From assembly GCA_027578815.1 (NCBI GenBank), contig JANBTH010000556.1:1-14868 (forward strand): 14,868 bases of DNA, written 5' to 3'. The position numbers and the translations under genes are program-made. The notes beneath the pieces were generated by a model, which was not told the origin of the DNA, did no database searches, and saw only the letters and a program-made list of their open reading frames with translations. Below are positions 7,089 through 14,412 of this stretch, piece by piece. Each line of letters starts with the position of its first letter. The first letter of the stretch is position 1. The DNA is from Coemansia sp. RSA 1804 (taxonomy: Eukaryota > Kickxellomycota > Kickxellomycetes > Kickxellales > Kickxellaceae).

Positions 7089-7886
7089 ATGAGCATCCAG
7101 ATCAAGCGGTTATTCAGCAACCCTATATTTATAGGCACGCTGACGCTCTTGTATGGAGGGCTGATTGTAAGTCTGGTTTGTGGAATCATCAAATCTATTT
7201 ACGTGGCGGCTACAACATGGTTTATAATCGCCTACCTCCTGCTACTTGCGCTGGCGCTTGTGCTTGCCATCTTAACAAACACGCTGAACCAGTACCGGCT
7301 GGCACTTTTGACAATGATTGGCGTTGGACTGTCGTCTAACATTGGACACATCGGATACTACATCAATGCGCGAAGCGGACCACTGCAAGCCATGTCAGCT
7401 GGTCTTATCTTTGTAGAGATCATGCTGTTCTTCTGGGTACTTGTACTCGGCAGCGGTCCTGGCACATATCTTGCCTCGCTGTGCGGAATGGACGGCGACA
7501 GCAGCAGCGGCTCTGCCGGCGTCGCTAATGATGGCGGCATGCAGCCGGGCGATATGTCGATGAAGCACATCAACTACCGCACCACGATGGGTGGAGCGCA
7601 ACCAGTTGTGGCCCCAGCCAACACCAGCTCAATCACCGACTACTACACGTCAGAGCTCACGCAGTCTATCATGACGTCAAAACAGCCAGAATCGCCAACA
7701 GGCGCGTACAAGGCACGGGCACTGTATGCGTATGATGCCAACCCCGACGACCCGAACGAGGTCTCGTTTGCAAAGGACGAGGTCATGTATGTCATTGATG
7801 ACAGCGGCAAGTGGTGGCAGGTTAAAAAGAGCGACTCTACTGTTGGTATTGCACCAAGCAACTATTTGACGAGAATCGCCTCTTAG
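7089..7886 (+). CDS. SHO1: Sho1-type osmosensor: four membrane spans plus SH3 domain
   Basis: A plasma-membrane adaptor of the high-osmolarity (HOG) MAP kinase branch. In yeast, Sho1's SH3 domain binds the MAPKK Pbs2 and the protein also acts in filamentous-growth signalling. Seen: 265 residues with hydrophobic spans at about 13-33, 42-62, 71-92 and 103-121, a Gly/Ser-rich cytosolic linker (about 122-204) and a C-terminal SH3 domain (about 205-265). The SH3 shows ALYAYDA (211-217), the WW pair (242-243) and APSNYL (255-260), the peptide-binding residues of this fold. The protein is shorter than yeast Sho1 (367 residues), mainly because of the short linker. It is a single exon; the start has A at -3 and a TATA box upstream. 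It is the only plus-strand gene here. The SH3-bearing product is unlikely to be anything but Sho1. Confidence 0.95.
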   Translation: MSIQIKRLFSNPIFIGTLTLLYGGLIVSLVCGIIKSIYVAATTWFIIAYLLLLALALVLAILTNTLNQYRLALLTMIGVGLSSNIGHIGYYINARSGPLQAMSAGLIFVEIMLFFWVLVLGSGPGTYLASLCGMDGDSSSGSAGVANDGGMQPGDMSMKHINYRTTMGGAQPVVAPANTSSITDYYTSELTQSIMTSKQPESPTGAYKARALYAYDANPDDPNEVSFAKDEVMYVIDDSGKWWQVKKSDSTVGIAPSNYLTRIAS

Positions 7887-8690
7887 CCTGCTTGCCCCTT
7901 TTCTCCTTTTTTCCTTTACTCCCCTTTTTCCCTCTTCTTTTGCGTGGCTATCTGCTCTCTCTTTGGGCGGGTTGTCTGCGCAGTGGAGGATTTCTTCCTT
8001 TTCGTATATATAAACATGTCATCAATTATTTTCTGTTCTCGCCACTAAATACATATAAATGGAAAGAATGCAACATGTATTTACCAAAAAAAACAATAGC
8101 TAGGATGTTGGATGATATATTATGTTTTATTAATTAGAAATTATTATCATTCAAAACAAGCGTCTAATTGGCAGCATCTAAAGAAGAGTTGTTGTCTTTA
8201 AATTGTTATTTCACACTTGTTAATCATGCTTAAAAAGACATTTTTGTTAGAGTATTTGATGTTTGGGGTATTGGTCTCGGCTCGGGTTTTAATAACGTGG
8301 AAAGCTATCTCGCTCATTCGGGGCTTCCAAGGAGCCAGAGCGCTATGAATCCTTTTTAAAAATGCATCTGGGTTCACGATTGACGACGCATGGGGACTAT
8401 AAACGAGTATATTGACAACCAGTTGTTGCACCGTTAAATAGAACCATAGACTTTGGGCGGTTCAAGAATGATATTCTTGTTGGCTGTATCCGGTACTTTT
8501 TACAATTGCATTTCAAAGACAAGTGTCAATTCTCTAGGGGTTTGCCGCTATTTATAGTCAGTTGAACGTCTCTATTTTGATAAACAAAGAAAACGAGTTT
8601 CATATCAAAGTATGAATAAAACTAATTGTATTCTCGCTCAATTCCTTCTATCAAACGTTAGTATGACAATGATAAAAAAAGACTTATTTA
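7887..8690. other. Convergent intergenic region between SHO1 and the PhoD-like gene
   Basis: About 800 bp between two 3' ends. The first 70 nt are a T/C-rich 3' untranslated region of SHO1. No canonical AATAAA lies close to the SHO1 stop; the first plus-strand AATAAA noticed is at 8615-8620. A 7-bp inverted repeat, CAAGAAT/ATTCTTG (8463-8479), is present. A minus-strand frame free of stops (about 8198-8446) lacks an upstream ATG, uses codons unlike the neighbouring genes and has no recognised similarity, so it is not called as a gene. Confidence 0.55.
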
Positions 8691-10547
8691 TCAACGCCAA
8701 GGAGCGCAGTCTGCTTCATAGACCCAAGCAGGGCTTTGCCCATTGTCCACATCAGTTGTGTAGAGACTGTAAGTGACCTTGGGAATATCGGGGTTGGTTT
8801 CAGTGTCAACGTCAATGATTCCGTACTTGACATGGCCCTGACGGCGGTAGTGTAGGGTGGTTTCGCCGCTGGCATTCTTCAAGAACATGCCGACAAAGGG
8901 AAAGGTAAACTGGCTGATGGGCGACGTGGAAAACTCGACGTTTCCTGACGGCAGACGCACAGCAGCCATCTCGTGGCGGTCGCCTGAAAGGAAGAACAGA
9001 TCCGGAACGTGCTTTGTGAGCTGTAGGATCTCATCGCGCTCGGTCGGATACCCTCGCCACGTGTCTTGGCTGGAGTCATAGTTGGACCAGCCAGTGGTTA
9101 CCGGAACAGAAGAAACGACAAACTTGACTGCAGCCGTGTGGTTGACGTCGCGGAGCCAGCTAACAAAGTGCTTCTTCTGCTTAGCGCCTAACATGCTCTT
9201 CTGCCCATCGTCTTTGCCATCCTCCCAGAGCGTGCGATAGCGACGCGTATCCCATGCATAGAAAGCAATGTTGCCGTATGTGAAGTTGTAGTATGCGACA
9301 TCAGCCTCTGGTGGCGGTGGATTGGGGCGGCCGTTGTACTCGGCAAAAGCAGTCATGGCGCTGCCCATCGGCGGTGCGTCCTTGGAGTGCCAGTTGTTCT
9401 TGATCTCGTGGTCGTCGTACACATGAAGCATCGGCACCTTGCGCACCAGGCGACGTGTCGATGGCGCCATATACACCTGGCGATAGAGACGGCGGTAGTC
9501 CTCAGTCCCAGCGCCAAAGTACAGCGGCACATCGGCGTAGATAAAGTCGCCCATAAACATAATCATGTCCAGATCATCGCTATGGTCAAGCATGCTTGCA
9601 AACCCGTAGATGTCGCCGGGACTGGAAAAGGTCGGTCTGTACGGGAAGTTTGGTTTGATACACGATCCTGTCCCAAAGCGCAGTCGCGCAGGCTTTCCTG
9701 GAATTGGAGATGTCGTGAATTCAGCCGAACCAAGATAAACACTGTTCGCATGAAGTGTAGGTATGCTGCTGTACAGCTCTACAACATACTTTGTTGTTGG
9801 CTTCAAGTTCGTCAGTGCCACAGTCACGGTATAGTCAGTGACGCTGGTCGGTGATTCAAACTGCCCTGCACTTTCCCAAGGAATGTTGAGTTTGCTTGCT
9901 GCTGGATCACTCCAGCCATCCGCGCCAGAATCCGCAATAGCGGGGGCACTATTGGATTCCGCTGACATCAGAGGTCGATACCGCAGCTCAAGCTTGCCTC
10001 CATCAGCATACCGGACATGAAGTTTGGCCGAGTCATGATCCACAAAGCCAGGCCTGAAGACGAGCAAGTCATTCTCTGGAAACACCAGTGGTCGGTAGAC
10101 AAAGTCAAGCACCATGGCAAACAGAAGCACCTGCACACCAAGCAAGATAACCTTGGCCTTGCGCACACCGCCAGTGCCATAAAGCCTTGATCTCGCTACA
10201 ACAGGTGTGGCATTAGCACCAGCATTAAAGATCGGATCGTTCTTGTCGTTCTTGCCAGATACACCCGCAACCTTCCGTTGACGTACGAATCTGTTACTAG
10301 AGCTGGCATCCACAACAGAAGTGCTGGCTCTATCGTTAACGAACCCGCTTTTTACCAAGCTCTTTTGTTGATCATCAAAAACTCCCGATGCAAACCAAGC
10401 CGAAACAATATCGCGCACAAGAACAAACAGTGCCACTGGGAAGGCAACCAGATCTGCAAAAAACGCGTATTGTGAAGGAACAACCCACAGCACAAACGAC
10501 GCAAGCACAATGTGCAGTATCGAGGCAACGTAGATAGCTCGCATCAT
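8691..10547 (-). CDS. Membrane-anchored PhoD-family metallophosphatase
   Basis: A 618-residue predicted phosphatase or phosphodiesterase of the alkaline phosphatase D family. Seen: hydrophobic segments at about 4-23, 28-52 and 132-150, then an extracytoplasmic-looking beta-rich region (about 175-280) resembling the PhoD N-terminal domain, then the metallophosphatase core. Core motifs are GTGSC (292-296), GDFIYAD (333-339), YDDHE (377-381) with NNW (384-386), DTRRYR (433-438) and SGDRHE (521-526), which fit the metal-binding positions of the family. Potential N-glycosylation sites include NFT (421-423), NHT (469-471) and NAS (558-560). The first in-frame ATG is 10547, followed by a second at 10544. 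The frame continues upstream without any ATG and through a likely 3' splice site, so the longer reading is not coding. Substrate and exact membrane are not readable from sequence. Confidence 0.9.
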   Translation of the reverse strand: MMRAIYVASILHIVLASFVLWVVPSQYAFFADLVAFPVALFVLVRDIVSAWFASGVFDDQQKSLVKSGFVNDRASTSVVDASSSNRFVRQRKVAGVSGKNDKNDPIFNAGANATPVVARSRLYGTGGVRKAKVILLGVQVLLFAMVLDFVYRPLVFPENDLLVFRPGFVDHDSAKLHVRYADGGKLELRYRPLMSAESNSAPAIADSGADGWSDPAASKLNIPWESAGQFESPTSVTDYTVTVALTNLKPTTKYVVELYSSIPTLHANSVYLGSAEFTTSPIPGKPARLRFGTGSCIKPNFPYRPTFSSPGDIYGFASMLDHSDDLDMIMFMGDFIYADVPLYFGAGTEDYRRLYRQVYMAPSTRRLVRKVPMLHVYDDHEIKNNWHSKDAPPMGSAMTAFAEYNGRPNPPPPEADVAYYNFTYGNIAFYAWDTRRYRTLWEDGKDDGQKSMLGAKQKKHFVSWLRDVNHTAAVKFVVSSVPVTTGWSNYDSSQDTWRGYPTERDEILQLTKHVPDLFFLSGDRHEMAAVRLPSGNVEFSTSPISQFTFPFVGMFLKNASGETTLHYRRQGHVKYGIIDVDTETNPDIPKVTYSLYTTDVDNGQSPAWVYEADCAPWR

Positions 10548-10586
10548 TTCTACCTGTCTGGCGTTCAAACTAGGTAGCTTTAAGGC

Positions 10587-10639
10587 CTGTAACGAGAATA
10601 AAAAAGATGAGGTATTCAGAGATAAACAATAATTTTTAC
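10587..10639 (-). other. Predicted 53-nt intron in the 5' leader of the PhoD-like gene
   Basis: The minus strand reads GTAAAAATT at the donor and a T-rich stretch ending CGTTACAG at the acceptor, 53 nt in total, a typical fungal intron size. It lies 39 nt before the start codon. Upstream of the donor the frame meets a stop with no ATG, so the intron would be purely untranslated. Confidence 0.5.
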
Positions 10640-10709
10640 TTGTTTGGAGAAGAAGAAAAGAGAAACGATAGAATCAAAATTTTTCTGGAGCTACACACGC
10701 GTGTTAATG

Positions 10710-10717
10710 TGACGTCA
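10710..10717. promoter_or_regulatory. CRE-like palindrome TGACGTCA
   Basis: A perfect ATF/CREB consensus, the kind bound in fungi by Atf1/Sko1-type stress regulators. It lies between the TATA box and the start codon of the PhoD-like gene, an unusual place for an activator site. Function is inferred only. Confidence 0.4.
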
Positions 10718-10766
10718 TTGTCATAGTCTTTCTTTTTCAAAGAAGCATGAATTTTCTTTGCATATC

Positions 10767-10775
10767 CTTTTTATA
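10767..10775 (-). promoter_or_regulatory. TATA box of the PhoD-like gene
   Basis: The minus strand reads TATAAAAAG, the same 9-mer as in the SHO1 promoter, 220 nt before the PhoD-like start and only 26 nt beyond the ValRS stop codon. Confidence 0.55.
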
Positions 10776-10800
10776 TCAAGTATCAATACTTTCACAAAGT

Positions 10801-13800
10801 CTAATCGTCACCCTTCAGGGTGAGGAACGTCTTAATAGCATTCTGCAGCGCATCGACTTCGGCATCGTAGTTGCTGAGCTTTGCGGCATTTGCCTCACGC
10901 ACCTCAGCAGGAACGATGTCGGCGTATTTCGGTGCGCTGACCTTGGCCTCAAGCCCGCTCTTCAGCTTCAGTGTCTTGGACACCTTGCCCTCGAGCTTGG
11001 CAACTTCGCGGTCAATATCAACCTGTCCACGAACAAGCAGATGCATAGCAACTTCATCGTTGATAGAGAAGACGGCACAGCCTGCAGGAGCGCTTTCTCC
11101 TGGCTTCAAAGCAGTGATGCTCTGGCAGCCCTTGATCAGAGCAGAAATTCCGTTGGCCTGGGAAGCTGTATGTGCATAGCTTGCTTCGTTCGAGTTGCTA
11201 ATGTAGAAGGCCGACTTTGACAAAACGTTGTAGTCGGCGGCCAGGGAGCGACCGGCTTTGGCAATGTTCATTGCAATCTCAAAGTCCGCCTCGACCTTGC
11301 TGTCATCGTAATCGCTGCGCGGTTCTGGGTAGGAGGCAATGCAGATGGAGGTAGCACTTTCGCTGCTGCGGCGCGGGAGGCGTTGCCAGAGCTCCTCCGT
11401 AACAAAGGGCATAAACGGATGGAGGAGCTTCAGTCCCTCGTCAAGACAGGTGTACAGCGTCTGCTGTGCCGAGCGACGAGCGCTGGGATCAGCATCTGGC
11501 GTTGTGATGGGCTTGATGTATTCGATATACACGTCGCAAAGATCGTACAGCCAGAAGCCGTGGATGGCAGTCGTAGCAGTCATAAGATTCATTTCTGCCA
11601 TCGCCGCATTTGTATCGCGAGCAGCAATGTTCAGCCTGTGCAGAATCCACTTTTCGGCAAGCGACTCGTTGCCTGTGAGCGTAGCCTCTGCCAACGGCAC
11701 AAAGCCATCCTCAAGCTTTGAAAGAGCAAAGCGAGTGGCATTCCACAGCTTGTTGCAGAACTTGCGGTAGCCGTCCACACGCTGAATATCCAGCTTCACG
11801 TCAACATTGGCAATCGGGTACGCACACAGGGAAAAGCGAAGCGCATCTGTACCACACTCGGGAATGCCGCTTGGGAAATCCTTTTTCTGACCAGCCTTTG
11901 CCTTCACAACCTCTTTGGGATCCAGGTTTCCGGCCTCAAGTTTTACATAGAGCTCCTCAAGCGAGATGCCGGTGATGACATCAATAGGATCGATAACGTT
12001 CCCCAGCGACTTGGACATTTTGCGGCCATGAGCGTCGCGGATCATTGCATGGCAGAATACCTTTGAGAACGGCGACTTGCCAGTCAGATAGATGCCAAGC
12101 ATCACCATGCGCGTAACCCAGAAGAACAGAATATCCCAGCCGGTTTCCATAAAGGTTGTTGGGAAGAACTTTTCAAAGTCCTCGGTGTTCTCTGGCCAAC
12201 CCATCACAGCAAACGGCCACAGCCCTGACGAAAACCACGTGTCAAGAACATCTGGGTCCTGCTCAAGTTCAAAGTCAACGCCTGGGAACTTGGCCTTTGC
12301 GCGTCTGGTCGCCTCGTCAAGATCCCGCCCGGCAACCCAGAATGCAGCGTCACAGGGATCGTTCGACTGTCCAACGATATTCACAAAGTAGGCGGGAATG
12401 CGATGACCCCACCACAGCTGGCGTGAAATGCACCAGTCCTTGATTCCCTCAAGCCATCTGAACCATTCCTTCTCAGTTCTGGAAGGCGCAATCTCCAGCT
12501 CTCCATCGTGCACGGCCTGTATGGCTGGTTCTGCAAGAGTCTTGCACCCAACCCACCATTGCGGTTTCATAAGAGGCTCAATCACATCGCCAGTCATGGA
12601 ACAGATGGGGATTATCATCGGGTTATCAGTGGTCTCGACATACAGACCCTTGTCCTTGAGATCCTCGACAATCTTTCTGCGCACATGGAAGCGCAGCATG
12701 CCCTTGTAGGGTCCAGCATTGTCGTTGTAGGTGCCATCCTCGTTCAGGATGTTGATGAACTGAAGGTTGTTTCGCTTGCCAACCTCCCAGTCGTTAAAGT
12801 CGTGAGCGGGGGTGATTTTCACAGCACCAGTCCCAAACTCCATGTCAGCAGCCTCGGCATCGGTGATGATCGGGATGCGGCGGTTGATAAACGGATGCCG
12901 GACAAACTTGCCGTGAAGGTGCTTGTACCGCTCGTCGTTAGGATTCACAGCAATGGCAGTGTCACCAACCATGGTCTCGACACGGGTGGTGGCAACAATA
13001 ATACGCTCATCAGAGTCTTCAACCTCGTAGGCAAAATGAACCAGCACGCCAAACTCAAACTTCTCCTCAGAAGGGTATCCAGGAACATTTAGCAGCGTTC
13101 TGCCTGTAAGTTCCTTTTCCTTGACTTCGAGATTCGACAGTGTGGTGTTCATAGCATGGCACCAGTTGACAAGGCGGTTGGAACGGTAGATGATTCCGTC
13201 GTCAAACAAACGCACAAACGTTTCGCGAGTTGCACGAGTAAGAGTCTCATCCAAGGTGAACCGCTCCCGAGACCAGTCAAACGAAGTACCTAGGCGCTTC
13301 ATCTGATGCAAAATGGTGTGACCGTATTCGTTTTTCCACTCCCAGATCTTGTTGACAAATGCTTCGCGGCCATAGTCGTGGCGGGTCTTCTTCTCAAACT
13401 TCCACACCTGCTTTTCGACAACAGTCTGAGTGGAAATACCCGCATGGTCGGTTCCGCCGACAAAAAGCGTGGTCAGTCCACGCATACGGTTCCACCGCAC
13501 GAGAGAGTCCTGGATCGCGACAAACAAGGCGTGGCCTATATGAAGGCGGCCGGTGACGTTAGGAGGAGGCGCGGTGATAACAAACTTGCCCTTGGGGCTA
13601 ATCTCGCCATTAGGCCCGGTCTTTGGCTCAAAGAACTTTTGCTTCTCCCACCACTCGTACCACGATGCCTCGACCGCAGCAGGATCGTAGCTCTCGGCCA
13701 TTGGCTGGCTCATATCCTTCTTCTCGCCCTTTGGAGTAGTTACAGCCACTGCCGCCTTTGTCTTCAGCTTTGGCTTCGCCACCGCCGCTTTGACATCATT

Positions 13801-14034
13801 TTCCTTCTGGGAACCGCCTGCTGCCTTCTGCTGGTTCTGGGCTGCCTGCTTCTTACGGAACTTTTCCATCTTCTCCAGACGCTTGGCCTCGTTCTTTTCT
13901 TTGTTCTTACTATTCGGTACCGAGCTCAAGGGGGTTTCCGGCGCCGGTGCGCCAGCGGATAGGCTGACCACAGACCCAGAACTATCCGCGGCATTGTCAG
14001 AAGCAATGGCTTGTGGCTTGTTTTCAGACGACAT
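10801..14034 (-). CDS. VAS1: Valyl-tRNA synthetase (class I), 1077 residues
   Basis: Charges tRNA-Val with valine. Seen in order: a Lys/Ala-rich N-terminal extension (about 42-110) typical of eukaryotic enzymes, PPPNVTGRLHIGH (156-168) with the HIGH signature (165-168), GGTDHAG (193-199), an editing (CP1) domain at about 310-520 with ATTRVETM (348-355) and GDTAIAVNP (357-365), the KMSKS loop in GRKMSKSLGN (670-679), an anticodon-binding helical domain (about 790-920) and a C-terminal coiled-coil arm (about 1005-1070). The length is close to yeast Vas1 (1104). The start ATG has A at -3 and an in-frame TAA lies seven codons upstream. In yeast one gene makes both cytosolic and mitochondrial forms from alternative starts; here no presequence is visible before the first Met, so a mitochondrial form would need a different start, splicing or another gene. 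No introns are needed. Confidence 0.97.
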   Translation of the reverse strand: MSSENKPQAIASDNAADSSGSVVSLSAGAPAPETPLSSVPNSKNKEKNEAKRLEKMEKFRKKQAAQNQQKAAGGSQKENDVKAAVAKPKLKTKAAVAVTTPKGEKKDMSQPMAESYDPAAVEASWYEWWEKQKFFEPKTGPNGEISPKGKFVITAPPPNVTGRLHIGHALFVAIQDSLVRWNRMRGLTTLFVGGTDHAGISTQTVVEKQVWKFEKKTRHDYGREAFVNKIWEWKNEYGHTILHQMKRLGTSFDWSRERFTLDETLTRATRETFVRLFDDGIIYRSNRLVNWCHAMNTTLSNLEVKEKELTGRTLLNVPGYPSEEKFEFGVLVHFAYEVEDSDERIIVATTRVETMVGDTAIAVNPNDERYKHLHGKFVRHPFINRRIPIITDAEAADMEFGTGAVKITPAHDFNDWEVGKRNNLQFINILNEDGTYNDNAGPYKGMLRFHVRRKIVEDLKDKGLYVETTDNPMIIPICSMTGDVIEPLMKPQWWVGCKTLAEPAIQAVHDGELEIAPSRTEKEWFRWLEGIKDWCISRQLWWGHRIPAYFVNIVGQSNDPCDAAFWVAGRDLDEATRRAKAKFPGVDFELEQDPDVLDTWFSSGLWPFAVMGWPENTEDFEKFFPTTFMETGWDILFFWVTRMVMLGIYLTGKSPFSKVFCHAMIRDAHGRKMSKSLGNVIDPIDVITGISLEELYVKLEAGNLDPKEVVKAKAGQKKDFPSGIPECGTDALRFSLCAYPIANVDVKLDIQRVDGYRKFCNKLWNATRFALSKLEDGFVPLAEATLTGNESLAEKWILHRLNIAARDTNAAMAEMNLMTATTAIHGFWLYDLCDVYIEYIKPITTPDADPSARRSAQQTLYTCLDEGLKLLHPFMPFVTEELWQRLPRRSSESATSICIASYPEPRSDYDDSKVEADFEIAMNIAKAGRSLAADYNVLSKSAFYISNSNEASYAHTASQANGISALIKGCQSITALKPGESAPAGCAVFSINDEVAMHLLVRGQVDIDREVAKLEGKVSKTLKLKSGLEAKVSAPKYADIVPAEVREANAAKLSNYDAEVDALQNAIKTFLTLKGDD

Positions 14035-14243
14035 TCTTGAATTCGGAAGAAGATTTTAAAACGCTTTGACCAAGCAAAAAAAGAAGACCAGTACTAGATG
14101 TAGAAAAGGAGAAATAGAAGAGCAGCTTGTGGAAAAGAGGTTGCTGCGTTGTTTGGAGCTTGCTTGGTTCCTGAAGGCTTTTTTGTTGCTAAAAAAATTT
14201 TCGAGCTCATTTCATTGGCCTTCTATCTGCTAATGAATCACGA

Positions 14244-14349
14244 TTGAGCCATGCTGAATGATTATTTTATTGCCAATGCGACGCAAAATTAAAAACAATC
14301 ACTGCTTTTTGTCAAAACTAAAAGGTCCTTGAGCCGTTTTATGGCTCAA
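14244..14349 (-). other. Competing inverted repeats in the 3' region of the RGG-protein gene
   Basis: TTGAGCC at 14329-14335 pairs with GGCTCAA at 14343-14349 around a 7-nt loop. A second copy in TTGAGCCAT (14244-14252) is complementary over 9 bp to ATGGCTCAA (14341-14349). The same arm can therefore pair in two ways. The long-range pairing brackets the poly(A) signal. Confidence 0.5.
14266..14271 (-). terminator. Poly(A) signal AATAAA of the RGG-protein gene
   Basis: AATAAA on the minus strand, 141 nt after the stop codon. It lies inside the span of the long-range inverted repeat. Confidence 0.5.
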
Positions 14350-14412
14350 TGCTGGCTCCTTGAAACGGAAACAAGGACTTTGTCGTTGCCAGACAAAAAT
14401 TGTGGCCATAGC

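Larger units (their letters stand above)
10548..10800 (-). promoter_or_regulatory. Compact promoter and 5' leader of the PhoD-like gene
   Basis: Only 253 bp separate the ValRS stop codon from the PhoD-like start, and this must hold both the end of the ValRS transcript and the promoter of the next gene. It contains a TATA box (10767-10775), the palindrome TGACGTCA (10710-10717) and a likely leader intron (10587-10639). No canonical AATAAA is seen for ValRS. Confidence 0.6.
14035..14412. other. Intergenic: ValRS promoter and 3' region of the RGG-protein gene
   Basis: 378 bp between two tandem minus-strand genes. The right part carries a 3' untranslated region with a hairpin and a poly(A) signal; the left part is the ValRS promoter. 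No clear TATA box is seen before ValRS, and I found no TGACTCA (Gcn4/Cpc1-type) site, which often marks amino-acid control of synthetase genes. Confidence 0.55.

Noticed and set aside
7672..7679. TGACGTCA inside the SHO1 coding region
   Set aside because: It lies in the middle of an exon and is explained by the codons there; an 8-bp match in this length is not remarkable.
8198..8446. Minus-strand frame of about 80 codons, faintly like an endonuclease fragment of a LINE element
   Set aside because: It has no ATG at its beginning, its codons (many ATA, TTA, AAT) differ from the neighbouring genes, the resemblance is one short string only, and no other retroelement part is nearby.
10548..10661. 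Upstream extension of the PhoD-like protein
   Set aside because: The frame is open but has no ATG before an in-frame TAG, and it crosses a likely intron; only non-ATG starts would allow it.
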